Shown here in pieces: positions 8,006 to 18,841 of a stretch of 61,407 nt of DNA. This stretch comes from Acetonema longum DSM 6540 (lineage in GTDB: Bacteria; Bacillota; Negativicutes; Sporomusales; Acetonemataceae), in assembly GCF_000219125.1 (NCBI RefSeq), contig NZ_AFGF01000012.1, forward strand, positions 1-61,407, given 5' to 3'. The translations under genes and the position numbers were made by a program. Numbering within the stretch: the stretch's first letter is position 1; each line of letters starts with the position of its first letter. Under the pieces are notes generated by a model. That model did not search any database. It was not told the origin of the DNA and was given only the letters and a program-made list of their open reading frames with translations.

Positions 8006-8195
8006 GCGGTTCCGACGCCAATGTTGCCTTAAACGACATCTGCCGCACCGCTGGCGTGCGGCGCAGCCATCACGACTGCCGCCTGGCACTGACTGGCCGG
8101 TCCAAAAAAGAAATGGTCGAACGGATCGACAAGTTTCTGGCGGGAGAACTATCGCCCGGCCTGCATGTCGGCCAGAAAAAGCCGGCTTTTCGCCC
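7891..8195 (+). pseudogene. KS-AT linker in an intermediate frame (two -1 frameshifts)
   Basis: This stretch encodes typical post-KS linker sequence (AARLPKTDHLLPISAAGQQ, then LALTGRSKKEMVERIDKFL) in a frame different from both flanking ORFs. Restoring one base near 7891 (for example G in ACG-GAT) joins it to the KS; restoring one near 8191-8195 (in CGCCC-AGG) joins it to the AT, whose missing N-terminus RLVFVFSGQGPQWWAMG is readable from 8196. Both defects are single-base losses. As written, no continuous KS-AT protein can be made. Confidence 0.8.
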
Positions 8196-8240
8196 AGGCT
8201 GGTTTTTGTTTTTTCCGGACAGGGACCGCAATGGTGGGCC

Positions 8241-11200
8241 ATGGGACGGGAACTGTTCCGTGAGGAGCCTGTGTTCCGGAAAGCCATAGAAGAATGCGAT
8301 ATGCTGTTCCGCGGGCATGCCTACTGGTCACTGATAAGAGAATTAAACGCGGGAGAATCACAGAGCCGGTTGGACCAGACGCAGTTTGTCCAGCCGGCGC
8401 TTTTTGCTGTCCAGGTGGCATTGGCCAGGCTTTGGGAATCTTGGGGCATCCGGCCTGCGGCAGTAGTCGGCCATAGTATGGGCGAAGCGGCAGCGGCCCA
8501 CATTGCCGGCGTTCTCACCCTTGCTGACGCCGTGCGCGTGATTTTTCACCGCAGCCGGCTGATGCAGCAGACTACCGGCCAGGGTAAAACAGTGGCTGTC
8601 GAGCTTTCCCGGGAGGAAGCGGCATCGCTGCTGCGGGGATATGAAAATAAAGTATCGGTCGCCTGCTATAACGGGCCAGCGTCATTGGTTTTATCCGGCG
8701 ACCCGGCCAATATAAACGAAGTTATGGCAATCTTAGAGAAAAAGAAAGTATTTTGCAAGGCGCTGCCCGTAAGCTATGCGTTTCACAGCCATCAGATGGA
8801 GCCGCTTATGGCGGATCTGGCAAAATCCCTGCAAGGGCTGGAGCCGCAGGCAGCCGGCATGCCAATCTATTCTACGGTTACCGGCCAATGCATCGACGGA
8901 CAGGAACTCGACGCTGACTATTGGGTGAAAAACCTCAGGAACCCGGTGCTGTTCGCCGATGCTGTGGAACGGCTGATCGAAGACGATTACAGCGTATTCC
9001 TGGAAATCAGCCCCCATCCTGTGCTTGCCGGCGCCATCCGGCAGAATTTCGGCAAGCGGGGACAGGACGTTAGCGTGCTGCCGTCTTTGCGCAGGCAGGA
9101 GCCTGAGCAGGCGACTCTGCTTAACTCGCTGGGGGCGCTTTATACCCTTGGTTATCCCGTCGAATGGGAGCAGCTCTATCCGGAGGGCCGGTGCGTTTCC
9201 CTGCCGGGGTATCCCTGGCAGCGGGAATCCTATTGGTTTGAGGCGGAACGCGGTCTGAATTATGAAGCTTTACAGCGCGCACAGCAGACTGCCGCCGGCA
9301 GCTGGGACCAGTGGCTGTATGAGCCGGTCTGGCGTCCTCAGGAAAACGGCCGGGAAAAATCTGCGGTGAACGGCCAGGGGATCTGGCTGATCTTCGCCCA
9401 CCGGTCGGGTATCGGGGAAAGGGCTGCCAAACGCCTGGCGGAGCGGGGAGAACGGGCGGTCGTTGTATATCCCGGCGAATCCTTTGCCTGCCTGGAAAAA
9501 GACATATTTTGCAGCAGCCCGTCCCGGCAGGATATGAACAGGCTTTTCCAGGAAACGCTTCATTCCGGCCGGGATTGTTGCCGCGGCATCCTGCATACCT
9601 GGAGCGCCGGCGCGGGCCGTAAAGGCGAAATAAGCGCGGCTGACCTGGAGCAGGCGCAAGAACTGGGATGCCTGCATGTGCTGCAGCTTGTACAGGCCGT
9701 CCGGGAATGCAGCGGCATGTTTAACCGGGCCTGGCCGCGCCTTTGGCTTGTTACCAAAGGCAGCCAGCCGGTACTGCAGGAAGGGGAAGCCGTAGATGTT
9801 GCCCAGGCGCCGCTGTGGGGGCTGGGCAGGACCCTTGCCCTTGAGCAGCAGGAATTATGGGGCGGATTGGTGGATCTGGACGCCGCGGCGCCGGACGAAC
9901 AAGCCGCAGACAGGCTAATTGCGGATCTATTGGTCCATGACGGCGAAGACCAGGTTGCTTACCGTCAAGGCAGACGCTATATAGCCCGATTGCAGCGCCA
10001 TATCCCCTCCGGAAAACGGGATATTTCATTCCGTTGCGCTGCCAACGGCTCGTACCTGATTACCGGCGGGCTTGGCGACCTGGGTATGCAGGTTGCCCGC
10101 TGGCTGGTGCAGCAAGGAGCCAAATGGCTGATTTTAATGGCGAGGACTGAACTGCCGCCGCGATCGGCGTGGGGGCAGGCGCTGGCCAAAGGGGACCGTA
10201 TAGCCGGCTATATTACCAACATTAAAGAATTGGAAGCGATGGGAGCCAGCGTATATCTGGCGGCCGTTGATGTAGGCGATGAACGGCAGTTTAAGGCATT
10301 CCTTACACGGTATCGGGAGGAATACTGGCCGCCTGTCAGAGGGGTAGTTCATGCGGCAGGCACAGTGGCCGACGCGCTGCTGACCGCGTGCGAACCCGCC
10401 GCCTTTCGTGCGGTTTTACGGCCCAAAGTCCAGGGAGCCTGGCATCTGCATCATCTGCTGCAGGATGATCCGCTGGACTTTTTCATTTTGTTCTCATCGA
10501 TTTCCACCCTGGTGAGTTCGCCGCGGTTGGGAAGCTACGCGGCGGCAAACGCCTTTTTGGATGCCCTGGCGCATCAGCGGCGGCAGCTGGGCTTGCCGGC
10601 GCTAAGCATAAACTGGGGCCCCTGGGCGGACATCGGCATGGCGGCCCGTTCACAAAAGACAGCTTTGACTGCCGCCGGCACCGGCATGAACCCGATACCG
10701 CCCGCAGCGGGGCTGCAAATACTGGAAGCGCTGGCCGGCCGGGATTTGGAACAGGTTGCGGTCATGGATATGGACTGGGAACAATGGGGCGCGATTTTTC
10801 AACAGGCTGGGAAAGCTGGGCTGTTTGAAGACTTGCTGCAGCATACCGGCGAAATTGCCGCAACCGTCAGCTCCGCCGCTTCCGGAGAAGGCTCCGTCCG
10901 CGCCGGACTGCTGGGAGCCGGGCCGGAGGAACGCCGGCAATTGCTGGAACAGTATTTGTGCGGGCAGACGGCTCAGGTTTTGAAACTGCCCCAGGCCAGG
11001 CTTGATGTTAACGCCGCCTTAAACGGCATGGGACTTGATTCGATCATGGCCGTGGAGTTGAAGAACAAGCTGGAAAGGACGCTGGGCGTCGTTGTTCCCA
11101 TGGTGAATTTTCTGCAGGGGCCCAGCATCGCGGAACTGGCCGCGCAGGTTCAGGAACTTTTAACGCTGGAACCGGCTGCCGCCGTTATCCCCAGTGTGCC

Positions 11201-14200
11201 GGAACAGGAGTATTATCCGGTATCATCGGCGCAAAAGCGCATGTTTATTCTGAATCAGTTTGAAGCAAACGATACTGCCTACAACAATTTTCTGGCCTTT
11301 CAAATAGAAGGGAAGCTGGACAAGCAACGGTTTGCGGCCGTATTGCGGCAACTGGCGGAGCGGCATGAAACCCTGCGGACTTCTTTCGAGGTGATTGATG
11401 GGGAGCCTGTGCAAAGAGTGCATGCGTCCATTGATTTTCAGATGGATGAACGCACGGCGGACGAGGCGGACCTGCCGGACCTGATCCAGGGGTTCATCCG
11501 TCCTTTTGACCTGAGCCAGGCGCCGCTGTTCCGGGTGAGCGTGATCGAACTGGCCTCGTCCAGCCATATGGTGTTATTTGATTTTCATCATATTATCTCC
11601 GATGGGGTCACAGCGGCGATTTTTACGCGGGAATTGGCCGGCTTGTATGAAGGAAAAGAACTGCCGGAACTGCGCATCCAATACAAGGATTTTGCCGTCT
11701 GGCAAAATAAGCTGTTCCAAACCGCGGAGTTCAAAAAGCAGGAAGCATACTGGCTGCAGGCATTTGCCGGGGAACCTCCCGTGCTCAATATGCCGACCGA
11801 TTATCCGCGTCCGCCGGTCCGCAGCTTTAAGGGGGATCTGCTGCGCTTTACCCTGGATGAAACCCTGACCGCCGCCTTAAACAAACTGGCCGTGGATAGC
11901 GGGACGACCCTCTACATGGTGCTGCTGGCGGCCTACAATGTTTTATTATCCAAATACAGCGGCCAGGAAGATATTGTCATTGGCTCGCCGATTGAAGGAA
12001 GGCCCTATGCGGACCTGCATAATATTATCGGCGTATTTGTCAATACGCTGGCCATGCGCAATTATCCCGAAGGCGGGAAACGTTTCCGGGAATTTTTACA
12101 AGAGGTTAAAGACCACGCGCTGCAGGCTTATCAACATCAGGACTACCAGTTTGAGGAACTGGTGGAAAAACTGGACATCCCGCGCAATTTAAGCAGGAAT
12201 CCGCTGTTTGACACCATGTTTGCCCTGCAGAACGTGAATCTGGCCGCGCTGGCCATCGGAGATTTGCGATTGACACGTTATGGCTTCGATAATAAGATCG
12301 CTAAATTTGATCTGATTCTGGAAGCCATCGAAAGAAACAGCCGGTTAGACTTTACCCTGGAATTTGACACGGCATTGTTTAAAAGTGAAACGGCCCGAAG
12401 ACTGTGCGGGCATTTTATCAACCTGCTGGCAAGCATTGTGGAGGACCCTCAAGTCAAGCTGGGAGACATCGACATGATGTCCGGGGAAGAAAAAAGGCAA
12501 ATCGTCGCAGACTTCAACAATACAACAACCGCCTATCCCAAGGACAAGACGATTCAGGAGCTCTTCGAAGAACAAGCGGCAGCGCACCCTGAACAGACGG
12601 CCGTCGTATTCAACGGGCAGCAGCTCAGCTACCGGGAACTGAACCGCAAAGCCAACCAGCTGGCCGGCGCACTGCGGGTCAAAGGAGTAACCGCCAACCG
12701 CATCGTCGGCATCATGGTGGAACGCTCCCCCGAAATGATCATCGGCATCCTGGGCATCTTAAAGGCCGGCGGCGCCTACCTGCCGATCGACCCGGAATAC
12801 CCGGAGGAGCGCATCGGCTACATGCTCCAGGACAGCGGCGCCGGTATCCTGATCACCCAGCCGCGTTTGGCTGCGGCCAACCTCTTTAAGGGAGAAACGC
12901 TGGACATCGAAGACCCCGGCCTCTACCGAGGCGACTGCGCCAACCTGCCCCGTGTCAACACCGCGCAGGATTTAGCCTATGTCATCTATACCTCCGGCTC
13001 AACCGGCAAGCCCAAAGGCAACCTCACCATGCACCACAATGTCGTCCGGGTCGTCAAAAACACCAACTATATCGAAATTACCGGCCGGGACGTATTGCTG
13101 CAGTTATCCAACTACGCCTTTGACGGTTCCGTCTTCGACATCTACGGCGCTTTGCTCAACGGAGCCAAACTCGTCCTGGTAGACCGGAGCGGAGTATTGG
13201 ACATTGCCCGGTTGCCTAAGATCATCGAACAGGAAAAAGTAACCGTCTTCTTCATCACCACCGCCCTGTTCAATACACTGGTAGACATCAATATTGACTG
13301 CTTCCGGCACATCCGGAAAGTACTCTTCGGCGGCGAAATGGTTTCGGTCAATCATGTGCGCAGAGCCTTCAACTACTTAGGCGGCGGCAAAATCATCCAC
13401 GTCTACGGCCCTACCGAAACCACCGTATTCGCCACCGCTTACGCTGTCAACCAGCTGGCGGAAAATGAAGCCAGCATTCCCATCGGAGCCCCCATAGCCA
13501 ACACTGCAATTTATATACTGGGGAAAGACGGTCAGACGCAGCCCGTCGGCGTGGCGGGAGAGCTGTGCATTGGCGGCGCCGGTCTGGCGCAAGGCTACCT
13601 GAACCGGCCGGAACTGACCGCGGAAAAATTTGTCTCTAACCCCTTCCAACCGGGAGAAAAGATGTACCGCACCGGCGACCTGGCCCGGTGGCTGCCCGAC
13701 GGGAACATAGAATTCCTGGGACGCATCGACCACCAGGTGAAAATCCGGGGCTTCCGGATTGAACTGGGAGAAATCGAAACCGAACTCCTAAAACACCCGG
13801 CCATAAAAGAAGCCATTGTAATCGCCAAAGGCGACACCACCGCCGGAAAATACCTGTGCGCCTATTTTACCGCCGGACAGGAACTGGGCGCAGCCGAGCT
13901 GCGCGGGCACTTATCCCATGCGCTGCCCGACTACATGATTCCGGCCTTTTTAGTTCAGCTGGAGAAAATGCCACTGACGCCCAACGGCAAAATAGACCGG
14001 CGTGCGCTGCCCGAGCCCGACGGAGGCAGCGGCAGAGCCGAATATGCGGCTCCCCGGAATGAAGCGGAAGAAAAGATGGCGGCTCTGTGGCAGGATATTC
14101 TGGGCGTGGAAAAAGTCGGGATCGAAGACAACTTTTTCGAACTGGGCGGCCATTCGCTCAAGGCCATCACTCTCGTGGCCAGGATTCATAAGGAATTCGG

Positions 14201-17200
14201 GACAGCGGTGCCGCTGCAGGAAATCTTTAAAGCGCAGACCATCAGGAACCTGATGGAGATCGCCGAAGGTACGGCGCCCAACAGCTATGCGGCCATTGAA
14301 CCGGTGCCGGAGCAAGAGTATTACCCGGTGTCGTCGGCGCAGAAGCGCATGTTTATTTTAAATCAATTCGAAGGCAGCGATACCGCTTATAACATGCCTG
14401 CGGCGCTGCGGATCGAAGGACGCCTGGACAAGAAGAAATTTGCGGCGGCGCTGCAACAGCTCGTTGCGCGGCACGAAACCTTACGGACTTCGTTTAGCGT
14501 GATAGCCGGGGAGCCTGTGCAAAGAGTCCGGCCGGCCATTGACTTTGCCATGGACTGCCGCCAGGCTTCCGAAGCAGCTCTGCCGGGCATCATTGAAGCC
14601 TTTGTCCGTCCCTTTGACCTGAGCCAGGCGCCGCTGCTCCGGGCCAGTCTGGTTGAACTAAATGAAACCAGCCATGTCTTACTGTTTGATATGCATCATA
14701 TTATATCCGACGGCGCATCCATCGGTATTTTAATGCAGGAATGGGCCGCTTTATATCAAGGCCAGGGGCTGCCGGAGCTGCGCATCCAGTATAAGGATTT
14801 CTCCGCCTGGCAAAAGGCGATGCGGGAAACGGACGGCATGAAGCGGCATGAGGCGTACTGGCTCAAGGCGCTGGCGGGAGATCTGCCGGTGCTGAATGTG
14901 CCTGCGGATGATCCGAGGCCGGCTGTAAGAAGCTTTGAGGGAGACCGTTTGCAGTTCGAACTGGAGGAAGAGCTGACGGCAGCCTTAAACACGCTGGCCG
15001 GACAAGCCGGCGCTACGCCCTATATGGTGCTGCTGGCGGCCTATAACGTGCTTCTGGCAAAATATACCGGCCAGGAAGACATCATCGTGGGGTCGCCGAT
15101 TACGGGAAGACCCCACGCGGATCTGGAGAATATCGTCGGCATGTTTGTCAACACGCTGGCGATGCGCAATTATCCGGCCGGGGACAAGAGCTTCCTGGAA
15201 TTTTTAGCGGAAGTTAAGGAAAATGCGCTGGGAGCCTATGAACATCAGGAGTATCAGTTTGAAGCACTGGTGGATAAGCTGAACCTGCCGCGGGATCTAA
15301 GCCGCAATCCCCTGTTTGACACGGTATTCGCCCTGCAGGATTTGGACGTGGCAGCCTTGTCCATGGGCGAACTGAAGCTTTCTCCCGTTGCCTTCGCCAA
15401 CAAAATTGCTAAATTCGATGTAACGCTGGAAGCTGTTGAAAGAAATAACCGTTTCGTGTTCACGCTGGAATACTATACCAGACTGTTCACGGAAGAAACG
15501 GCCTCCAGGCTGGCGGGGCATTTTGTCAACGTGCTGAGAAATGTCGCCGCCGCACCGCATAGCAAACTGGCGGACATCGCGATTTTGTCCGGGGATGAAA
15601 AGCGCCGGATTCTCTCGGAATTTAACAATACGGAACATGTGTATCCACGGCATAAGACGGCGGTGGAACGGTTTGAAGAGCAGGCGGCGAGGGTGCCCGC
15701 CAACACGGCGGTAGCATTTGAGGAACGGCGGCTGACCTACCGGGATCTCAATGAAAAAGCCAATCAACTGGCCCGGGTGTTGAAAGCGAAGGGGGTACAG
15801 GCCAACCGCATTGTCGGCATCCTGACGGAACGCTCGCCGGAGATGCTGATCGGCATTCTGGGAATCATGAAGGCCGGCGGGGCCTATCTGCCGATTGACC
15901 CGGAATATCCGGCGGACAGAATCGCCTATATGCTCGAAGACAGCGGAGCGGCTGTTTGCCTGACGCAGCGGCATCTCGCCGCTCTCCTGTCCTTTGGCGG
16001 GGAGAGCATCGATTTAAGCGACCGCAGCTTGTATGGCGGCGACAATTCGAATCCGCCCCGGGAAACTGCCGCCCAGGATCTGGCCTATGTCATTTATACA
16101 TCGGGTTCAACCGGCAGGCCCAAAGGCGTGGAGATACAGCATGCCAGCCTGGCGAATCTGATCGGCTGGCACCAGCGGGTCTATGAAATCACTGAGGCCG
16201 ACAGAGCGACGCAGCTGGCCGGGCAGGCCTTCGACGCCTCGGTATGGGAAATCTGGCCCTACCTGACCGCCGGCGCGGGCCTCTATATTCTCGATAATGA
16301 AACCCGGACCTCTCCGGCGGCGCTGATCCAATGGCTGAAAAGAAACCGGATTACCATCAGCTTTATGCCGACACCGCTGGCCGAGGTGCTGCTGAGTGAG
16401 CCGTGGCCGGCTGACACGCCGCTGCGGGCGCTGCTGACCGGCGGGGATAAGCTGCGGCGCCGACCTGCGGCCGATTTGCCTTTTACACTGCTGAACCATT
16501 ACGGCCCCACGGAAAACACGGTCGTGGCAACCTGGACGCCTGTCGCCGCCGGCGCGGCGCAGGATGTTCTGCCGTCCATCGGCCAGCCTGTCGACAATTC
16601 ACAAGTCTATATCGTGAACCGCTACAACCAGCTGCAGCCCGTCGGCATTCCCGGTGAATTGTGCATCGCCGGCGACAGCCTGGCCAGAGGCTATTTAAAC
16701 AAGCCGGAGCTGACAGCGGAAAAATTTGCGCCCAATCCTTTCATGCCGGGAACGAGAATGTACCGGACGGGGGATTTGGCAAGATGGATGCCGGACGGTA
16801 ATATTGAGTTCTTAGGCCGCATTGACTATCAGGTAAAGATCCGGGGTTTCCGGATCGAACTGGGAGAGATCGAAGCCGAGCTGCTGAAGCATCCGTCCGT
16901 CAAAGAAGCAGTGGTGATGACCCGGCCTGACGCCAACGGCAACCCCTATCTTTGCGCCTATTTCGCGGCGGAGCGGGAGCTTGACGGCGCGGCGTTGCGG
17001 CAGCATCTCGCCAGGGAACTGCCTGAATACATGATTCCGTCCTACTTTATCCAACTGGATACACTGCCGCTGACGCCTAACGGCAAAATTGACCGGAAAG
17101 CCCTGCCGGAACCGGACGCCGCCGTTAATGCCGGGGCTGACTATGCGGCCCCGGAAAATGAAACGGAAGAAATGCTGGTCCGGATATGGCAAGAGGTATT

Positions 17201-18809
17201 AAAGATCGAACGGATCGGCATAAAGGATAATTTCTTCAGTCTGGGCGGCGATTCGATCAAAGGCATACAGGTGCTTTCCCGCTTGAGCCACTGCGGCTAT
17301 CATCTGGAAATGCGGGATTTGTTCAAGTACCCTGTGATTGAAGAATTGAGCCGCCGTGTAACAGCGGTCAGCCGGCAGATTGATCAGGGAGTGGTGGAAG
17401 GCGCCGTGGGACTTACGCCGATCCAGAGCTGGCTGTTTGCCCAGCCTTTTGCCGCTAAGCATCATTTCAACCAGGCGGTTATGCTGTATGCGGCGGCGGG
17501 CTTGGAAGAAGGCGCGCTGCGCCGCGTATTCGCCAAACTGGCGGAGCATCATGACGCTTTACGGATGGTAGTAAACGATGACAACGGGCAGCCCGTACAG
17601 TTTAACCGCGGTCTTGCGGGAGAATTGTACGCCCTGGAGCTTGTGGATCTGACCGGCCGCGATGATTACCGGGAAATGATCGTCCGGGAGGCTGAGCGGA
17701 TACAAAGCGGCATCGACCTCCGCCGCGGCCCGCTGCTGAAGGCCGGGCTGTTCAAGACCCAGGCAGGGGATCACCTGCTGCTTGTCATCCATCATCTGGC
17801 GGTAGACGGAGTATCCTGGAGGGTCATCCTGCAGGATCTGGCCGCCGGGTATCAGCAGGCGCTGCAGGACGGGGACGTTTCGTTCCCGGACAAAACCCAT
17901 TCGTTTCAGGCGTGGTCGGAGCAATTGGCCGCTTACGCCAACAGCCGGGAGCTGTTAGACGAAGCGGCATACTGGGCCGGCCTGGAAGCGGCGGATATAC
18001 AGGCGCTGCCTAAGGATAAAGCGGTTGCGGCAAGGCTGTATCGCGACAATGAAAGCACCCGGCTGGAATTAACGGCGGAAGATACGGAAAAATTGCTGAA
18101 ACAGGTGAATACCGCTTATAACACCGAGATCAACGATATTTTGCTCACGGTGCTGGGCATGGCCGTCAGGGAGTGGGCCGGCGTGGAAAAGGTGTTAATC
18201 AACCTGGAAGGCCACGGCCGGGAAGCCATTATCAAAGACCTGGATATCTCACGGACGGTTGGCTGGTTTACCGCCCAATACCCGGTAACGCTAGATATGG
18301 GAGACGACAGGGACCTGGCCTACCGCATAAAATCCGTCAAAGAAACGCTGCGGCAGATACCCGGCAAAGGGGTTGGCTACGGCCTGTTAAAATATCTGAC
18401 GCGGCCGGAAAACAAGCCGGCTTTGCATTTTAACCTGCAGCCGGAAATCAGCTTTAACTATCTGGGGCAGTTTGACGGAGAAATGAATACGGAACGCTTC
18501 ACTATGTCGGATATCCCGGCTGGGAACGCCATATCGCCGCAGATGGAAAATCCCTATGCCGTAGACATCAGCGGCATGGTTGTCAAGGGACGCCTGGCAC
18601 TAAGTTTCACGTATAACCGGGCGGAATATGAACAAGCCACCATGGCCAAGCTGACGGATTGTTTCCGCAGAAACCTGCTGGCTGTGATCGCCCATTGCAC
18701 CGCCGCAGGCTATACCGAGCTGACGCCCAGCGATATCAGCCGGGAGGAACTGAGCCTGGAGGATGTGGACAATATCTACGAGCTGCTGGGAAAAAATTTA
18801 CCGGAATAA
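8241..18809 (+). CDS. hybrid PKS/NRPS: AT-KR-ACP-C-A(Ile)-PCP-C-A(Leu-like)-PCP-E
   Basis: The 3522-aa remainder of the PKS/NRPS after the frameshifts. Domains in order: AT to ~335 (Ser79 in GHSMGE; YAFHS suggests malonyl); KR ~600-800 (TGGLGDLG, Tyr766 in SYAAANAF); ACP (Ser934 in GLDSIMAV); C ~985-1410 (His1116-His1117, HHIISDG); A1 ~1430-1940; PCP (Ser1972, GGHSLKA); C ~2000-2425 (HH at 2152); A2 ~2470-2960; PCP (Ser3005, GGDSIKG); E ~3040-3480 (HHLAVDGVSWR at 3184, EGHGRE). Hand-read specificity residues: A1 DGFFLGVVFK, close to the known Ile signature DGFFLGVVYK; A2 DAWSLGHVVK, Leu-like but not an exact known code. There is no DH, so a beta-hydroxyacyl chain is passed to Ile, then to a residue converted to D. 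ATG 8241 has no ribosome site and cuts off the AT GQGPQ motif; the true protein starts at 6290. Confidence 0.9.
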   Translation: MGRELFREEPVFRKAIEECDMLFRGHAYWSLIRELNAGESQSRLDQTQFVQPALFAVQVALARLWESWGIRPAAVVGHSMGEAAAAHIAGVLTLADAVRVIFHRSRLMQQTTGQGKTVAVELSREEAASLLRGYENKVSVACYNGPASLVLSGDPANINEVMAILEKKKVFCKALPVSYAFHSHQMEPLMADLAKSLQGLEPQAAGMPIYSTVTGQCIDGQELDADYWVKNLRNPVLFADAVERLIEDDYSVFLEISPHPVLAGAIRQNFGKRGQDVSVLPSLRRQEPEQATLLNSLGALYTLGYPVEWEQLYPEGRCVSLPGYPWQRESYWFEAERGLNYEALQRAQQTAAGSWDQWLYEPVWRPQENGREKSAVNGQGIWLIFAHRSGIGERAAKRLAERGERAVVVYPGESFACLEKDIFCSSPSRQDMNRLFQETLHSGRDCCRGILHTWSAGAGRKGEISAADLEQAQELGCLHVLQLVQAVRECSGMFNRAWPRLWLVTKGSQPVLQEGEAVDVAQAPLWGLGRTLALEQQELWGGLVDLDAAAPDEQAADRLIADLLVHDGEDQVAYRQGRRYIARLQRHIPSGKRDISFRCAANGSYLITGGLGDLGMQVARWLVQQGAKWLILMARTELPPRSAWGQALAKGDRIAGYITNIKELEAMGASVYLAAVDVGDERQFKAFLTRYREEYWPPVRGVVHAAGTVADALLTACEPAAFRAVLRPKVQGAWHLHHLLQDDPLDFFILFSSISTLVSSPRLGSYAAANAFLDALAHQRRQLGLPALSINWGPWADIGMAARSQKTALTAAGTGMNPIPPAAGLQILEALAGRDLEQVAVMDMDWEQWGAIFQQAGKAGLFEDLLQHTGEIAATVSSAASGEGSVRAGLLGAGPEERRQLLEQYLCGQTAQVLKLPQARLDVNAALNGMGLDSIMAVELKNKLERTLGVVVPMVNFLQGPSIAELAAQVQELLTLEPAAAVIPSVPEQEYYPVSSAQKRMFILNQFEANDTAYNNFLAFQIEGKLDKQRFAAVLRQLAERHETLRTSFEVIDGEPVQRVHASIDFQMDERTADEADLPDLIQGFIRPFDLSQAPLFRVSVIELASSSHMVLFDFHHIISDGVTAAIFTRELAGLYEGKELPELRIQYKDFAVWQNKLFQTAEFKKQEAYWLQAFAGEPPVLNMPTDYPRPPVRSFKGDLLRFTLDETLTAALNKLAVDSGTTLYMVLLAAYNVLLSKYSGQEDIVIGSPIEGRPYADLHNIIGVFVNTLAMRNYPEGGKRFREFLQEVKDHALQAYQHQDYQFEELVEKLDIPRNLSRNPLFDTMFALQNVNLAALAIGDLRLTRYGFDNKIAKFDLILEAIERNSRLDFTLEFDTALFKSETARRLCGHFINLLASIVEDPQVKLGDIDMMSGEEKRQIVADFNNTTTAYPKDKTIQELFEEQAAAHPEQTAVVFNGQQLSYRELNRKANQLAGALRVKGVTANRIVGIMVERSPEMIIGILGILKAGGAYLPIDPEYPEERIGYMLQDSGAGILITQPRLAAANLFKGETLDIEDPGLYRGDCANLPRVNTAQDLAYVIYTSGSTGKPKGNLTMHHNVVRVVKNTNYIEITGRDVLLQLSNYAFDGSVFDIYGALLNGAKLVLVDRSGVLDIARLPKIIEQEKVTVFFITTALFNTLVDINIDCFRHIRKVLFGGEMVSVNHVRRAFNYLGGGKIIHVYGPTETTVFATAYAVNQLAENEASIPIGAPIANTAIYILGKDGQTQPVGVAGELCIGGAGLAQGYLNRPELTAEKFVSNPFQPGEKMYRTGDLARWLPDGNIEFLGRIDHQVKIRGFRIELGEIETELLKHPAIKEAIVIAKGDTTAGKYLCAYFTAGQELGAAELRGHLSHALPDYMIPAFLVQLEKMPLTPNGKIDRRALPEPDGGSGRAEYAAPRNEAEEKMAALWQDILGVEKVGIEDNFFELGGHSLKAITLVARIHKEFGTAVPLQEIFKAQTIRNLMEIAEGTAPNSYAAIEPVPEQEYYPVSSAQKRMFILNQFEGSDTAYNMPAALRIEGRLDKKKFAAALQQLVARHETLRTSFSVIAGEPVQRVRPAIDFAMDCRQASEAALPGIIEAFVRPFDLSQAPLLRASLVELNETSHVLLFDMHHIISDGASIGILMQEWAALYQGQGLPELRIQYKDFSAWQKAMRETDGMKRHEAYWLKALAGDLPVLNVPADDPRPAVRSFEGDRLQFELEEELTAALNTLAGQAGATPYMVLLAAYNVLLAKYTGQEDIIVGSPITGRPHADLENIVGMFVNTLAMRNYPAGDKSFLEFLAEVKENALGAYEHQEYQFEALVDKLNLPRDLSRNPLFDTVFALQDLDVAALSMGELKLSPVAFANKIAKFDVTLEAVERNNRFVFTLEYYTRLFTEETASRLAGHFVNVLRNVAAAPHSKLADIAILSGDEKRRILSEFNNTEHVYPRHKTAVERFEEQAARVPANTAVAFEERRLTYRDLNEKANQLARVLKAKGVQANRIVGILTERSPEMLIGILGIMKAGGAYLPIDPEYPADRIAYMLEDSGAAVCLTQRHLAALLSFGGESIDLSDRSLYGGDNSNPPRETAAQDLAYVIYTSGSTGRPKGVEIQHASLANLIGWHQRVYEITEADRATQLAGQAFDASVWEIWPYLTAGAGLYILDNETRTSPAALIQWLKRNRITISFMPTPLAEVLLSEPWPADTPLRALLTGGDKLRRRPAADLPFTLLNHYGPTENTVVATWTPVAAGAAQDVLPSIGQPVDNSQVYIVNRYNQLQPVGIPGELCIAGDSLARGYLNKPELTAEKFAPNPFMPGTRMYRTGDLARWMPDGNIEFLGRIDYQVKIRGFRIELGEIEAELLKHPSVKEAVVMTRPDANGNPYLCAYFAAERELDGAALRQHLARELPEYMIPSYFIQLDTLPLTPNGKIDRKALPEPDAAVNAGADYAAPENETEEMLVRIWQEVLKIERIGIKDNFFSLGGDSIKGIQVLSRLSHCGYHLEMRDLFKYPVIEELSRRVTAVSRQIDQGVVEGAVGLTPIQSWLFAQPFAAKHHFNQAVMLYAAAGLEEGALRRVFAKLAEHHDALRMVVNDDNGQPVQFNRGLAGELYALELVDLTGRDDYREMIVREAERIQSGIDLRRGPLLKAGLFKTQAGDHLLLVIHHLAVDGVSWRVILQDLAAGYQQALQDGDVSFPDKTHSFQAWSEQLAAYANSRELLDEAAYWAGLEAADIQALPKDKAVAARLYRDNESTRLELTAEDTEKLLKQVNTAYNTEINDILLTVLGMAVREWAGVEKVLINLEGHGREAIIKDLDISRTVGWFTAQYPVTLDMGDDRDLAYRIKSVKETLRQIPGKGVGYGLLKYLTRPENKPALHFNLQPEISFNYLGQFDGEMNTERFTMSDIPAGNAISPQMENPYAVDISGMVVKGRLALSFTYNRAEYEQATMAKLTDCFRRNLLAVIAHCTAAGYTELTPSDISREELSLEDVDNIYELLGKNLPE
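12459..14199 (+). repeat. long direct repeat copy 1 (Ile A-PCP segment)
   Basis: This segment runs from GCTGGGAGACAT before the A domain to AAGGAATTCGG in the PCP and is highly similar at the DNA level to 38132-39872. Parts of the C-terminal subdomain are nearly letter-for-letter the same (for example around 13860-13980 and 39535-39655). Similarity drops abruptly after AAGGAATTCGG. Codons in the shared core tend to end in C more than in neighbouring modules. It suggests recent duplication or gene conversion of an Ile-specific unit. Confidence 0.85.
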
Positions 18810-18841
18810 AACGAATGAGTCGCAAAGGGAGGTAATGTAAG

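Noticed and set aside
8241-8260. ATG 8241 as a genuine start of a separate protein
   Set aside because: It has no Shine-Dalgarno and lies within the AT domain; the conserved AT N-terminus is readable upstream in the same frame from 8196.
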